Of a stretch of 64,000 nt of DNA, positions 9,336-17,553 are shown in pieces (the stretch's first letter is position 1; each line of letters opens with the position of its first letter). Location of the stretch: positions 124,001 through 188,000 of the forward strand of contig NZ_MWLK01000036.1 in NCBI RefSeq assembly GCF_002198715.1. The letters are read 5' to 3'. The position numbers and the translations under genes are program-made. The notes beneath the pieces were generated by a model. That model ran no database searches, was not told the origin of the DNA, and was given only the letters and a program-made list of their open reading frames with translations. The DNA comes from Rhodomicrobium sp. R_RK_3 (GTDB taxonomy: Bacteria > Pseudomonadota > Alphaproteobacteria > Rhizobiales > Rhodomicrobiaceae).

Positions 9336-10222
9336 TGGCCGGCGCCCTATCCAGTCTCGCCTTCGGCAGCGTTGGCGGTTCCGCCTTCGAGCGCCGCGCC
9401 GCGACGCGCGACCCCGCCTGGGTGAAATGGCTGATCCTCGGTCTGTCGCTGAGCTTCTTCGCCATCTTCATCCTGTTGCCGCTGATCGCCGTCTTCGTCG
9501 AGGCGCTGCGCAAGGGCTGGGGCACTTATATTACCGCGTTGAGCGAGCCTGACGCGCTGGCCGCCGTGCGCCTGACGCTGATCGCCGCCGCCATTGCCGT
9601 GCCGCTCAACCTGATCTTCGGCGTCTCCGCCGCCTGGGCGATCGCGAAATATCAGTTTCGCGGCAAGAATGCGCTAACCACGCTGATCGATTTACCGTTT
9701 TCCGTCTCGCCGGTCGTCGCGGGGCTGGTCTTCGTTCTGGTTTTCGGGGCGCAGGGCTGGTTCGGCAGTTGGCTCGGTGACCACAATATCCGCATCATCT
9801 TCGCGGTGCCCGGAATCGTGCTGGCGACCATCTTCGTCACCTTCCCCTTCGTTGCCCGCGAGCTGATCCCGCTTATGGAATCGCAAGGCCGCGAGGAGGA
9901 AGAGGCCGCCATCGTGCTCGGCGCCTCGGGCTTGCAGACATTTTGGCGCGTGACCTTGCCGAACATCAAATGGGGCTTACTTTACGGCGTGATCCTCTGC
10001 AATGCCCGGGCCATGGGAGAATTCGGCGCGGTTTCTGTGGTATCGGGCCATATCAGGGGACAAACCAACACTTTGCCGTTGCATGTGGAAATTGTGTATA
10101 ATGAATATAATTTCGCGGCAGCCTTCGCCGTAGCTTCGCTCTTGGCGCTGCTCGCACTCTTTACCCTGATATTGAAGACGATCATTGAAGTGCGTGCCGC
10201 AAGTCAGGTCGCCAAAGCATGA
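9335..10222 (+). CDS. cysW: Sulfate ABC transporter permease CysW
   Basis: This is the second permease subunit (295 residues). It has about six membrane segments, the motif [17 protein letters not shown], and an EAA loop ([19 protein letters not shown]). The C-terminal part contains [12 protein letters not shown] and [11 protein letters not shown], characteristic of CysW. The first 30 residues form a short hydrophilic extension. Its start overlaps the cysT stop by one base. A gap of about 100 bases separates it from cysA. Confidence 0.96.
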   Translation: MAGALSSLAFGSVGGSAFERRAATRDPAWVKWLILGLSLSFFAIFILLPLIAVFVEALRKGWGTYITALSEPDALAAVRLTLIAAAIAVPLNLIFGVSAAWAIAKYQFRGKNALTTLIDLPFSVSPVVAGLVFVLVFGAQGWFGSWLGDHNIRIIFAVPGIVLATIFVTFPFVARELIPLMESQGREEEEAAIVLGASGLQTFWRVTLPNIKWGLLYGVILCNARAMGEFGAVSVVSGHIRGQTNTLPLHVEIVYNEYNFAAAFAVASLLALLALFTLILKTIIEVRAASQVAKA

Positions 10223-10325
10223 TCCGCAAAAATGGAAGCCGCTATTGCGGCGCGGGTCGTGCTCCAGATGAAAGTAGGAGCCGAGTTTGCGCTAGGAATG
10301 ACGTCCAGGTTAAGAGAACGCACCA

Positions 10326-11423
10326 ATGAGCATCGCGGTCAAGAACATCGAAAAATCATTCGGAAGCTTCCGCGCGCTCGACAATGTGTCGCTGGAATTT
10401 CCGACCGGTAAGCTGGTTGCTCTGCTCGGCCCGTCCGGCTGCGGCAAGACCACGCTTTTGCGCATCATCGCCGGCCTCGAATTCGCCGATGGCGGCCAGG
10501 TCATGCTCGACGGCGAGAACGCCTCCGACCGCAATGTGCGCGAGCGGCAGGTCGGCTTCGTCTTCCAGCATTACGCGCTGTTCCGCCATATGACGGTGTT
10601 CGAGAACGTCGCTTTCGGCCTGCGCGTCAGGAAGCGCCGCGACCGGCGCCCGGAGGCGGATATCCGCAAGCGCGTCAACGAATTGCTGGAACTGGTGCAG
10701 CTCGCATGGCTGCGCGACCACGTCCCCGCCCAACTCTCCGGAGGCCAGCGCCAGCGCATCGCCCTGGCGCGCGCGCTCGCGGTCGATCCGCGCGTGCTGC
10801 TGCTCGACGAGCCCTTCGGCGCGCTCGACGCCAAGGTGCGCAAGGAATTGCGCCGCTGGCTGCGCAAGCTGCATGAGGATCTGCATATCAGCTCGATCTT
10901 CGTGACCCACGACCAGGAAGAGGCGATGGAAGTCGCCGACGAGATCGTCGTCATGAACCAGGGCCGCGTCGAGCAGATCGGCAAGCCCGCCGACGTCTAC
11001 GACAGGCCGGCGACGCCCTTCGTCTATGGCTTTCTCGGCGCCGCCAATGTGTTCGAGGGCCAAGTCGAGGGTTCGGACTTGCGCGTCGGCGAGGATTTGC
11101 TGCCGCTCGGCGGCAAGGAGGCGCCCGATGGCGCTACCTTCAAGGCGTTCAGCCGCCCGCATGAGATCGAGATCGAGCCGGACAGCCGCGACAGCCTCGG
11201 CGTGAAGGCGCGCATCAACCGCATCCTGAATGTCGGCGGCATGGCGCGGGTCGAACTGTCGGGTACGCAAGGCCGCAACGGCTCCACCGCGACGCATCTC
11301 TACGAGGTCGAGCTGCCGCGCGAACAGCTCGGCACGATGTCGCTCGAGGAGGGCCAGATCGTCCGCCTGCACGCGCCGCGTCTGGCGCTGTTCCCGTCCG
11401 CTCCGCCGGGCACGGTGCAATGA
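10326..11423 (+). CDS. cysA: Sulfate ABC transporter ATP-binding protein CysA
   Basis: The 365-residue ATPase has Walker [10 protein letters not shown], signature [15 protein letters not shown], Walker [13 protein letters not shown] and the switch His in [15 protein letters not shown]-terminal TOBE-like region (from about residue 235) is present, as in CysA and other MalK-type ATPases. It powers sulfate uptake through CysTW. The last codon and stop overlap the start of the CysB-type regulator gene (ATGA), so the regulator is translated in concert with the transporter. Confidence 0.96.
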   Translation: MSIAVKNIEKSFGSFRALDNVSLEFPTGKLVALLGPSGCGKTTLLRIIAGLEFADGGQVMLDGENASDRNVRERQVGFVFQHYALFRHMTVFENVAFGLRVRKRRDRRPEADIRKRVNELLELVQLAWLRDHVPAQLSGGQRQRIALARALAVDPRVLLLDEPFGALDAKVRKELRRWLRKLHEDLHISSIFVTHDQEEAMEVADEIVVMNQGRVEQIGKPADVYDRPATPFVYGFLGAANVFEGQVEGSDLRVGEDLLPLGGKEAPDGATFKAFSRPHEIEIEPDSRDSLGVKARINRILNVGGMARVELSGTQGRNGSTATHLYEVELPREQLGTMSLEEGQIVRLHAPRLALFPSAPPGTVQ

Positions 11424-12364
11424 ATTTCCAGCAGCTCCGGATCATCCGCGAAACCGTGAAGTGCAATTTCAACCTCACCGAGGTTGCCGCCGCGCTTTAC
11501 ACATCGCAATCCGGGGTCAGCAAGCACATCAAGGATCTGGAGGACGAACTCGGCATCGAGCTGTTCGTGCGGCGCGGCAAGCGCCTGCTCGGGCTCACCG
11601 AACCCGGCAAGGACCTCACCGCCATCGTCGACCGGATGCTGCTCGACGCCGCCAACATCAAGCGGCTCGCCCAGCAATTCGCCAACAGCCAGCGCGGCGA
11701 GCTGACCGTCGCCACCACCCACACCCAGGCGCGCTATGCGCTCCCCCCGGCGGTTGCGGCGTTCAAGAAACAGTTCCCCGAAGTGCGGCTGGTGCTGCAC
11801 CAGGGCAGCCCGACCGAAATCGCCGCCATGCTGCTCGACGGCGAGGCCGCCATCGCCATCGCCACCGAATCGCTGATCGACAGCCCCGACATCCTGCCCT
11901 TTCCCTATTATTCCTGGCACCACGCCCTGGTCGTGCCGGAGGACCATCCGCTCACGCGGGCCGACCCGCTGACGCTGGAGGACATCGCGAAATGGCCGAT
12001 CATCACCTATCACGAGGGCTTCACCGGCCGCAGCCATATCGACGAGAAATTCGCCGCGGCCGGCCTGTCGCCCGACATCGTCATGGCCGCGCTCGACGCC
12101 GACGTCATCAAGGCCTATGTCGAGCTTGGCATGGGGGTCGGCATCATGGCCTCGATGGCCTTCATCGCCGAGCGCGACAAGCCGCTGCGCCTGCTCGACT
12201 GCTCGCATCTGTTCGAGAAGCAGACCTCCCGCATCGCCGTCCGCCGCGGCCGCTACCTGCGCGGCTACGCCTATCGCTTCATCGAGCTGTGCGCGCCGAA
12301 GCTGACCGAGCAAGTCGTGCGCGGCGGCGCGGCCATCGACCGCGACGGAGAGGGCGACGAGTAG
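11420..12364 (+). CDS. cysB: CysB-type LysR transcriptional regulator
   Basis: The protein (314 residues) starts [20 protein letters not shown], the characteristic opening of CysB/Cbl regulators, with a winged helix-turn-helix covering [20 protein letters not shown]. The effector domain contains [13 protein letters not shown] and [13 protein letters not shown], which are CysB-family signatures linked to sulfate or acetylserine sensing. CysB proteins control sulfate uptake and reduction genes. It is the last gene of the cysT-W-A transcription unit, overlapping cysA by four bases. It is the best candidate to bind the dyads at 5587, 7412 and 21775. Confidence 0.93.
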   Translation: MNFQQLRIIRETVKCNFNLTEVAAALYTSQSGVSKHIKDLEDELGIELFVRRGKRLLGLTEPGKDLTAIVDRMLLDAANIKRLAQQFANSQRGELTVATTHTQARYALPPAVAAFKKQFPEVRLVLHQGSPTEIAAMLLDGEAAIAIATESLIDSPDILPFPYYSWHHALVVPEDHPLTRADPLTLEDIAKWPIITYHEGFTGRSHIDEKFAAAGLSPDIVMAALDADVIKAYVELGMGVGIMASMAFIAERDKPLRLLDCSHLFEKQTSRIAVRRGRYLRGYAYRFIELCAPKLTEQVVRGGAAIDRDGEGDE

Positions 12365-12411
12365 CGCGAGCCCATCGGCCTACGACGCAGTTTTCCGCAA
12401 CGGTCACGGAT

Positions 12412-12443
12412 CGGCACCCGGACGGCGGGCCGTCCGGGTGCCG
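12412..12443. terminator. Strong hairpin between convergent cysB and aminotransferase genes
   Basis: CGGCACCCGGACGGC (12412-12426) and GCCGTCCGGGTGCCG (12429-12443) form a perfect 15-bp inverted repeat with a two-base centre. It lies between the end of cysB on the plus strand and the end of the aminotransferase gene on the minus strand. No T-tract follows on either side, so termination may be Rho-dependent or act through the hairpin alone, in both directions. Confidence 0.65.
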
Positions 12444-12467
12444 GCGCGGGTAACCGCCTCCGGCGAT

Positions 12468-13856
12468 CTACGCAACCTCCCGCAGCTTTTCCTGATGCAC
12501 GAAGGCTTCGGTCCGCTCCAATGCGCGGTCCAGCCGGTCGAACAGCGCGTTGATCTCGCCGCCGTCGATGATCAGCGGCGGGCAGATGGCGAGCGTGTCG
12601 CCGAGGGCGCGCAGTATCAGGCCCTCCTGCTCGCAGAAATTCGCCAGCTTGGCGCCGACGCCCTGGCGCGGAGCGAATTGCCGCTTCGTCTCCTTATCCG
12701 CCACCAGTTCGACGCCGCCCAGCAGCCCGACGCCGCGCACCTCGCCGACCAGCGGATGATCGCGCAGCGCCTTCAGCCGGGTCTGGAAAATCTGCGCCAC
12801 GGCGCGGACATGGGCGGGGATGTTGTCGCGCTGGTAGATTTCCACAGCTTTCACGCCGATCGCCGCCGACATCGGGTGGCCGGAATAGGTGAAGCCATGC
12901 GCGAACGTGCCGATCTTGCGGCTTTCGTCCAGCATCGCCTGATAGACATCCTCCGACACGGTGATGGCACCGAGCGGCGCATAGGCGGAGGTCAGCCCCT
13001 TGGCCATGGAGATGGTATCGGGCTGCAAATTGTAGGTCTGCGAGCCGAACATCTGCCCGGTGCGGCCAAAACCGCAGATCACCTCGTCGACGATGAACAG
13101 GATGTCGTATTTGGCCAGCACCTGCTGAATGGCGGCGAAATAGCCGGCGGGCGGCAGAATCACTCCGCCCGCGCCCTGCACCGGCTCGGCGATGAAGGCG
13201 GCGACCGTGTCCGGCCCTTCGAGTTGGATCATGCTGTCGAGTTCGCGCGCCAGCCGCTGTGAGAACGCCTCCTCGGTCTCCGACGGCAGCGCATCGCGGT
13301 AGTAATAGGGCGCGGTCAGATGCCGGGTCCAGGTGAAGGGCAGGTCGAAATCGAGATGGTTGTTCGGCAGGCCGGTCAGGCTGGCGGAGGCGAGCGTCAC
13401 GCCGTGATAGGCGCGCTTGCGCGAGATGATCTTTTTCTTCTGCGTCAGGCCGCGCGCATTATTGTAGTACCATGCGAGCTTGATCTGGGTGTCGTTGGCC
13501 TCCGAGCCGGACGAGGTGAAGAAAATCTTTGAGGCGGGCGCGGGCGAAATCTCCTTCAGCTTTTCCGCCAGCTCGATGGCCGGGTCGTGGCTCTTGCCGC
13601 CGAACAGATGGCCGGATGCCAGCCGCGAAAGCTGCTTGTGGCCGGCCTCGATCAACTCTTGGTTGCCATAGCCGAGCGATGTGCACCACAGCCCGGCCAT
13701 GCCCTCGATATAAGGCTTGCCGGCGGTGTCGTAGACATAGACGCCCTTGCCCGATTCCAGGATCAGCGGGCCGGTTTCGCGAAACGCCGCAAGGTTGGTG
13801 TAAGGGTGGATGAGAGTTTCGATATCGCGTGCGAGCGCATTCGCGCTGACCGTCAT
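12468..13856 (-). CDS. Class III PLP-dependent aminotransferase (omega-amino acid/putrescine:pyruvate type)
   Basis: The 462-residue protein is a class III aminotransferase. Landmarks are GMAGLWCTSLGYG, FFTSSGSEANDTQIKLAWY (cofactor phosphate region), YHGVTLASASLTG, DEVICGFGRTG and the PLP lysine in SMAKGLTSAYAPLG. The overall pattern resembles pyruvate-dependent enzymes acting on omega-amino acids, putrescine or other primary amines, often annotated as aspartate aminotransferase family proteins. The exact substrate cannot be read from sequence. It is a stand-alone gene convergent with cysB. Confidence 0.88.
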   Translation of the reverse strand: MTVSANALARDIETLIHPYTNLAAFRETGPLILESGKGVYVYDTAGKPYIEGMAGLWCTSLGYGNQELIEAGHKQLSRLASGHLFGGKSHDPAIELAEKLKEISPAPASKIFFTSSGSEANDTQIKLAWYYNNARGLTQKKKIISRKRAYHGVTLASASLTGLPNNHLDFDLPFTWTRHLTAPYYYRDALPSETEEAFSQRLARELDSMIQLEGPDTVAAFIAEPVQGAGGVILPPAGYFAAIQQVLAKYDILFIVDEVICGFGRTGQMFGSQTYNLQPDTISMAKGLTSAYAPLGAITVSEDVYQAMLDESRKIGTFAHGFTYSGHPMSAAIGVKAVEIYQRDNIPAHVRAVAQIFQTRLKALRDHPLVGEVRGVGLLGGVELVADKETKRQFAPRQGVGAKLANFCEQEGLILRALGDTLAICPPLIIDGGEINALFDRLDRALERTEAFVHQEKLREVA

Positions 13857-13993
13857 GGGGCAGGTCCTTCAATCCTGGCGCCGCAAGGCAGGCCCCCGCT
13901 TGAACATGGACTCACCGCGGGATTTGCGCCGGACGCCGATTTGCCCTTATTAACATAGGAATGGTAAAATAGCCCCCAAGCGGGAGAAGTGCG

Positions 13994-15058
13994 TTGCGGT
14001 ATTATCTGCATGAATCGCGCAAGGCGGTCTGGAGTCAGCGGATCGCTCTGCTGTTTCTGGTGCTCTTCGCGATCACCTTCGGGCTGCATCGCGTCGGGGA
14101 GCTGCCGACGCCGGTGGCGATGAAGCTGTTCGGCTTCGCCGTTATCGGGGGTGTGATCGCGGTCGGGCTCGGGCTGATCGCGCTGGCCGCGATCTGGCGT
14201 GAGGGCTATACGGGCGCGGGCAAGGCGTTCGCCGGCGTGGTGTTCGGCTGCGTGATGCTGGCGGGGCCGATATGGTCGCTGCCGAGCCTGTTGGCGCTGC
14301 CGCGCATCCACGAAGTCAGCACCGACGTTCAAAGCCCGCCCGCCTTCGACAAGATCGCCGCGCTGCGCTCCGGCGCCGGCACCAATCTCGCCGCCTATCA
14401 GCGCGAGGAAGCCCCGCTCCAGGCCAAGGCCTATCCCGACATCAAGCCGCTGCCCGTCAACCGCCCCTCCGCCGACGCCTATACCGCCGTGCGCGAAGCG
14501 GTGAAGAAACTGGACTGGCGCATCGTCTCTGAGAACCCGCCGGTGCCCGGCAAGTCCGGCACCATCGAGGCGACCGACCGCTCGATGATCTTCGGCTTCA
14601 CCGATGACGTGGTGATTCGCGTCTCCGGCGGCGGCAATTCGGCCAAGGTCGATGTGCGCTCGTCCGCCCGGCATGGCGATCACGATATGGGACGCAATGC
14701 GGAACGCGTGCGCGTGCTGTTCTCCGAGGTCAAGACGCGACTGAGCGCCCTCGACAAGACCGAGTCGATGGAGAAGGCCGTCGTGCTGCGCGATGCGCGC
14801 ATGAAGAAGGCGCTGGAGAAGAAGGAGCGCGAGCGTCAGGAGGCCGAGCGCGAGGAGCGCCGCCGCCAGCTCCGCGCCGCTGCCCTCAGCCGCGAGCGTC
14901 AGATATCGAGTAGCGCGAATTCCGGCCAGGATGCGGGTCAGCAATCACCCGCCCAGTCGCGGCCAGCAACTCAAGATGCCCAAGCACAGAATAGGCGGCC
15001 GCGTCGCGCAAGGACTCCGCTAACGTTTCGTAAATTCTGGGAACAATTAGGTCAATAG
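13994..15058 (+). CDS. DUF1499 membrane protein with charged C-terminal tail
   Basis: The 354-residue protein has three hydrophobic helices in its first 100 residues, then a DUF1499 domain (about residues 130-250, with DAYTAVREAVKKLDW and STARHGDHDMG-like RSSARHGDHDMGRNAERV). After it comes a Lys/Glu/Arg-rich helix and a low-complexity Gln/Ser/Ala tail. A TTG start at 13994 is supported by GGGAGAAG just upstream; no in-frame ATG serves. The last 173 bases overlap the 3' end of the convergent MBL hydrolase gene. The tail is therefore encoded opposite a conserved part of that gene. Function is unknown. Confidence 0.78.
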   Translation: MRYYLHESRKAVWSQRIALLFLVLFAITFGLHRVGELPTPVAMKLFGFAVIGGVIAVGLGLIALAAIWREGYTGAGKAFAGVVFGCVMLAGPIWSLPSLLALPRIHEVSTDVQSPPAFDKIAALRSGAGTNLAAYQREEAPLQAKAYPDIKPLPVNRPSADAYTAVREAVKKLDWRIVSENPPVPGKSGTIEATDRSMIFGFTDDVVIRVSGGGNSAKVDVRSSARHGDHDMGRNAERVRVLFSEVKTRLSALDKTESMEKAVVLRDARMKKALEKKERERQEAEREERRRQLRAAALSRERQISSSANSGQDAGQQSPAQSRPATQDAQAQNRRPRRARTPLTFRKFWEQLGQ

Positions 15059-15812
15059 TATCGAGCCCGTCGCGGATGCAGTCGAGGATCTGCTGCTCGC
15101 GCCAGCGCCGGTGCATGATGAAAGCCTTGACCAGACGCTGCGCCTGATCCACCCGGCCGCCGTGGCCGGGGAAATAGACGGTCTCCGGCCGCTGCAACAG
15201 CAGCTCCAGCGAGGCGATATAGTCGCCCATATTGCCTTCCGGTGGCGCGACGACCGTGGTGTTCCACCCCATGACGTGATCGCCGGAGAGCAGCGTCTCC
15301 GATCCGTTCAGGCCGAAGCTGAGATGATCCGGCGCATGGCCGGGCGTGAACACGGCTTCCAGCTCCCAATCCCCGCCCGCGATGCGCTCGCCGCCCTTTA
15401 GCGGCTGGTCGGGGATGAATTCGACATCGAGAATGTCGTCGCTTGTCGGGTGGAGCTTGGCGGCCTTGCGCGAGGCGGCGGTCGAGCCGAAGCCGAGCAC
15501 GGGCGCGCCGGTCAGCTCGGCGAGTTTCGGCAGGCCGGCGGAATGGTCGCGATGCGTGTGGGTGAGGAAGATGTGCGAGACGCGCTCGCCGCGCTTGTCC
15601 AGCTCGGCAAAGATCGCCGCGCGGTGCGCCTCGTCATCAGGTCCGGGATCGATGAGCGCGACGCTGCCGGTGCCGACGAGATAGCTGTTGGTGCCCTTGT
15701 AGGTGAACGGGCCCGGATTGTTCGCCACCAGCCGCCGCAAGCCCGGCGCCACCAGCTCCGCGACCCCGTGCGTGAATTCGAACTCGCGCGAAAACGGCAA
15801 TACGACGCTCAT
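14886..15812 (-). CDS. MBL-fold metallohydrolase (LACTB2/glyoxalase II-like)
   Basis: The 308-residue hydrolase carries the metal-binding motif THTHRDHSAG near residue 80, VFTPGHAPDHLSF (second His), LLSGDHVMGW (bridging Asp) and VYFPGHGG (last His). A C-terminal helical region with a winged-helix look (AAYSVLGHLELLAATGRV) is typical of the LACTB2-like subgroup. The start at 15812 follows GGAG closely; upstream in-frame sequence lies in a repeat. The conserved 3' part overlaps the DUF1499 gene on the other strand by 173 bases. Confidence 0.9.
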   Translation of the reverse strand: MSVVLPFSREFEFTHGVAELVAPGLRRLVANNPGPFTYKGTNSYLVGTGSVALIDPGPDDEAHRAAIFAELDKRGERVSHIFLTHTHRDHSAGLPKLAELTGAPVLGFGSTAASRKAAKLHPTSDDILDVEFIPDQPLKGGERIAGGDWELEAVFTPGHAPDHLSFGLNGSETLLSGDHVMGWNTTVVAPPEGNMGDYIASLELLLQRPETVYFPGHGGRVDQAQRLVKAFIMHRRWREQQILDCIRDGLDTIDLIVPRIYETLAESLRDAAAYSVLGHLELLAATGRVIADPHPGRNSRYSISDARG

Positions 15813-15839
15813 CTGAGGCTCCGGTTGGGGTGGCGGTCT

Positions 15840-15950
15840 CCGAAATCCCCGCGAAGGCGGGGATCCAGTACGCCGCAGCAATCGCGTTTAGGCGGTGCCA
15901 AATGACAAATGCCGCCCTTTACTGGATCCCCGCCTTCGCGGGGATTTCGG
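15840..15950. repeat. 111-bp element with 31-bp perfect terminal inverted repeats
   Basis: Positions 15840-15870 and 15920-15950 are perfect inverted copies of a 31-base sequence whose core is GGATCCCCGCCTTCGCGGGG-like. The 49-base interior (CGCCGCAGCAATCGCGTTTA and onward) recurs, inverted and diverged, at 56581-56694. It is therefore a dispersed miniature repeat rather than a simple terminator, although the RNA would form a long hairpin. Confidence 0.8.
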
Positions 15951-15997
15951 ATAGATAAACTAGGTCGTGAAGGTCTGGTCCAGGTCCGATGCCGCAA

Positions 15998-16630
15998 TTA
16001 AGCCGCGCCGCGATCCATGGACAGGCCTGCGGCGGCGATCGGGCCGAGCAGGTTCACCATCAGCGCCGTGACGGGCTCCGCGCCGTCATTGAGAATGCGG
16101 TGCGGACGGTCGCCGGCATAGCGCGCGGTCTCGCCGGTGGCGATGGTGAATGTCTCGCCGCCCGAGGTGACCGAAACCGTCCCGCGCAGTACGGTCAGAT
16201 TCTCCACCGATCCCGGCGGGTGCGGCTCGCTCTCCAAAACGCCGCCCGGCTCGGCCTCGAAATAATACCATTGCACCAGCTCGACGCTCTTGATCCAGCC
16301 GATGATGCGCAGCCGACAGCGGCCGTCGTCGCTGAGCAGCACCGGCGTGCCGGAGGGGCCGAGCTTCTCGATCAAGGCCGGCGCCTCCTCGCCGCGCAGA
16401 ATATCCTCGATCGGCGCATTCAGCGCCCGCGCCAGCTTGTAGAGCGTGCCGAGCGTCGGGTTGGTCTCGTTCTTCTCGATCTGCGAGATGATCGATTTCG
16501 CCACGCCCGATTGCTCGGACAAATCGCCGAGCGAATAATTATAGGCCCGTCTGAGCCGGTTGATCGTCTTGCCGAGCTTGGCCGCCATCTCAGGCGCCTC
16601 AGCCGCGGACGCTCCCTTTCGCATTGACAT
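15998..16630 (-). CDS. XRE-family regulator with C-terminal cupin domain
   Basis: The 210-residue protein combines an N-terminal helix-turn-helix (KLGKTINRLRRAYNYSLGDLSE to SQIEKNETNPTLGTLYKLARAL, about residues 17-70) with a cupin sensor domain (GSVENLTVLRGTVSV and GETARYAGDRPHRILN, about residues 140-190). This layout is common in regulators of amino-acid or sulfur metabolism. It is divergent from the ferredoxin-sulfite reductase operon, which it may control. A GTTCT-N6-AGAAC dyad lies 29 bp before its start. Ligand is unknown. Confidence 0.9.
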   Translation of the reverse strand: MSMRKGASAAEAPEMAAKLGKTINRLRRAYNYSLGDLSEQSGVAKSIISQIEKNETNPTLGTLYKLARALNAPIEDILRGEEAPALIEKLGPSGTPVLLSDDGRCRLRIIGWIKSVELVQWYYFEAEPGGVLESEPHPPGSVENLTVLRGTVSVTSGGETFTIATGETARYAGDRPHRILNDGAEPVTALMVNLLGPIAAAGLSMDRGAA

Positions 16631-16658
16631 TTTTGTGCGATGACCTCATCTAGGAACT

Positions 16659-16674
16659 GTTCTATATAAAGAAC
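16659..16674. promoter_or_regulatory. Candidate operator GTTCT-N6-AGAAC in divergent promoter region
   Basis: A 16-bp dyad, GTTCT (16659-16663) and AGAAC (16670-16674), lies 29 bp before the XRE-cupin gene and about 180 bp before the ferredoxin gene. Its AT-rich centre (ATATAA) could overlap a -10 box. Autoregulation by the XRE-cupin protein is the simplest reading. Confidence 0.45.
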
Positions 16675-16857
16675 GGATTGGTCGCCCGCACGGCGAAAAA
16701 CGCGCATACACGCCGTGTTCAGAGCGCGGAACTGGGATGAATTTATCATCGGCGTTCGTTTCTGAAAACAAAATTCGGAAAACCTACCGCTCGCCGATGT
16801 GCTTGTTCCAGGATTGAACCTGTGTGCGCGAATTCTATCCGCCAAAAGGAGCCGCTC

Positions 16858-17172
16858 TTGGGTTCGCTTGTCGTCACCGACCGGAAGGGTTTGACCCGCG
16901 AAGTCGAAGCCGTCGAAGGCTGGCGGATTATGGAAATTCTGCGCGAGCATGGCCTCGGCATCGAGGGCACCTGCGGCGGCGCCTGTAGCTGCGCCACCTG
17001 CCACGTCATCATCGCCGACGATTGGGCCGGGCGCCTGCCGCCGCCCCGCGACGATGAGATCGATATGCTCGATACCGTGCCCGGCTTATATGACGGATCG
17101 CGTTTGGCCTGCCAACTCATCTGGGACGAGGACATGGACGGGCTGAGACTGACCATCGGTCAGCAATCGTAA
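16858..17172 (+). CDS. [2Fe-2S] ferredoxin, adrenodoxin type
   Basis: The 104-residue ferredoxin has the cluster motif C-x5-C-x2-C in TCGGACSCATCHV and a fourth cysteine in LACQL, the vertebrate/adrenodoxin-type pattern. DEIDMLDTVPG just before the last Cys is also typical. The start is placed at TTG 16858 because AGGAG ends seven bases upstream; an in-frame GTG at 16822 lacks a good site. It heads a unit with DUF2849, CysI and DUF934 genes, so it may be the electron donor for sulfite reduction. That role is inferred from context. Confidence 0.88.
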   Translation: MGSLVVTDRKGLTREVEAVEGWRIMEILREHGLGIEGTCGGACSCATCHVIIADDWAGRLPPPRDDEIDMLDTVPGLYDGSRLACQLIWDEDMDGLRLTIGQQS

Positions 17173-17196
17173 AAATTTCCTGTGGGGAGTGGGTCA

Positions 17197-17553
17197 ATGG
17201 CCAAGCGAGCCGAACTGCAAATCGTCACCGCAAATCACCTGCTCGAGGGTCACTCGGTGTTCCTCGGCGAGGACGGCTGGACGGCGGATCATCACGCCGC
17301 CCGCATCGCCGCGACGCCGGAAGAATCGGCGGAGCTGGAAGCGCTCGGTCGGGTGGACGAGGCGGGCAACATCGTCGTCGGCGTCTATCTGGTCGACGTG
17401 GCGCTTGACGCCAGCGGCGATCCCGAGCCAATTCACTACCGTGAAAAAATGCGGGTGCGCGCGATTCCGTCCTTCTGGCCGGATCCGGTAAAGGCACGTC
17501 CGCAGAGCTTGCGGCCGCGCGGCGACGGAGAGGCGCATCATGTATCGCTATGA
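17197..17553 (+). CDS. DUF2849 family protein, sulfite-reductase associated
   Basis: This 118-residue protein (MAKRAELQIVTANHLLEGHS...) belongs to DUF2849, a small alphaproteobacterial family almost always found directly before the nitrite/sulfite reductase gene. The ATG at 17197 has GGGGAG seven bases upstream; an earlier GTG at 17182 is less likely. Its end overlaps the start of cysI by 14 bases. The sequence is acidic with no cofactor-binding cysteines. A role as an accessory or linker for sulfite reductase is inferred from linkage only. Confidence 0.85.
   Translation: MAKRAELQIVTANHLLEGHSVFLGEDGWTADHHAARIAATPEESAELEALGRVDEAGNIVVGVYLVDVALDASGDPEPIHYREKMRVRAIPSFWPDPVKARPQSLRPRGDGEAHHVSL

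Noticed and set aside
10356-11420. 354-codon frame opposite cysA
   Set aside because: The plus strand encodes a complete CysA with all ATPase motifs; the antisense product has no recognisable domain.
16822-16857. GTG start at 16822 for the ferredoxin
   Set aside because: The TTG at 16858 has AGGAG at the right distance and the extra 12 residues are not ferredoxin-like.
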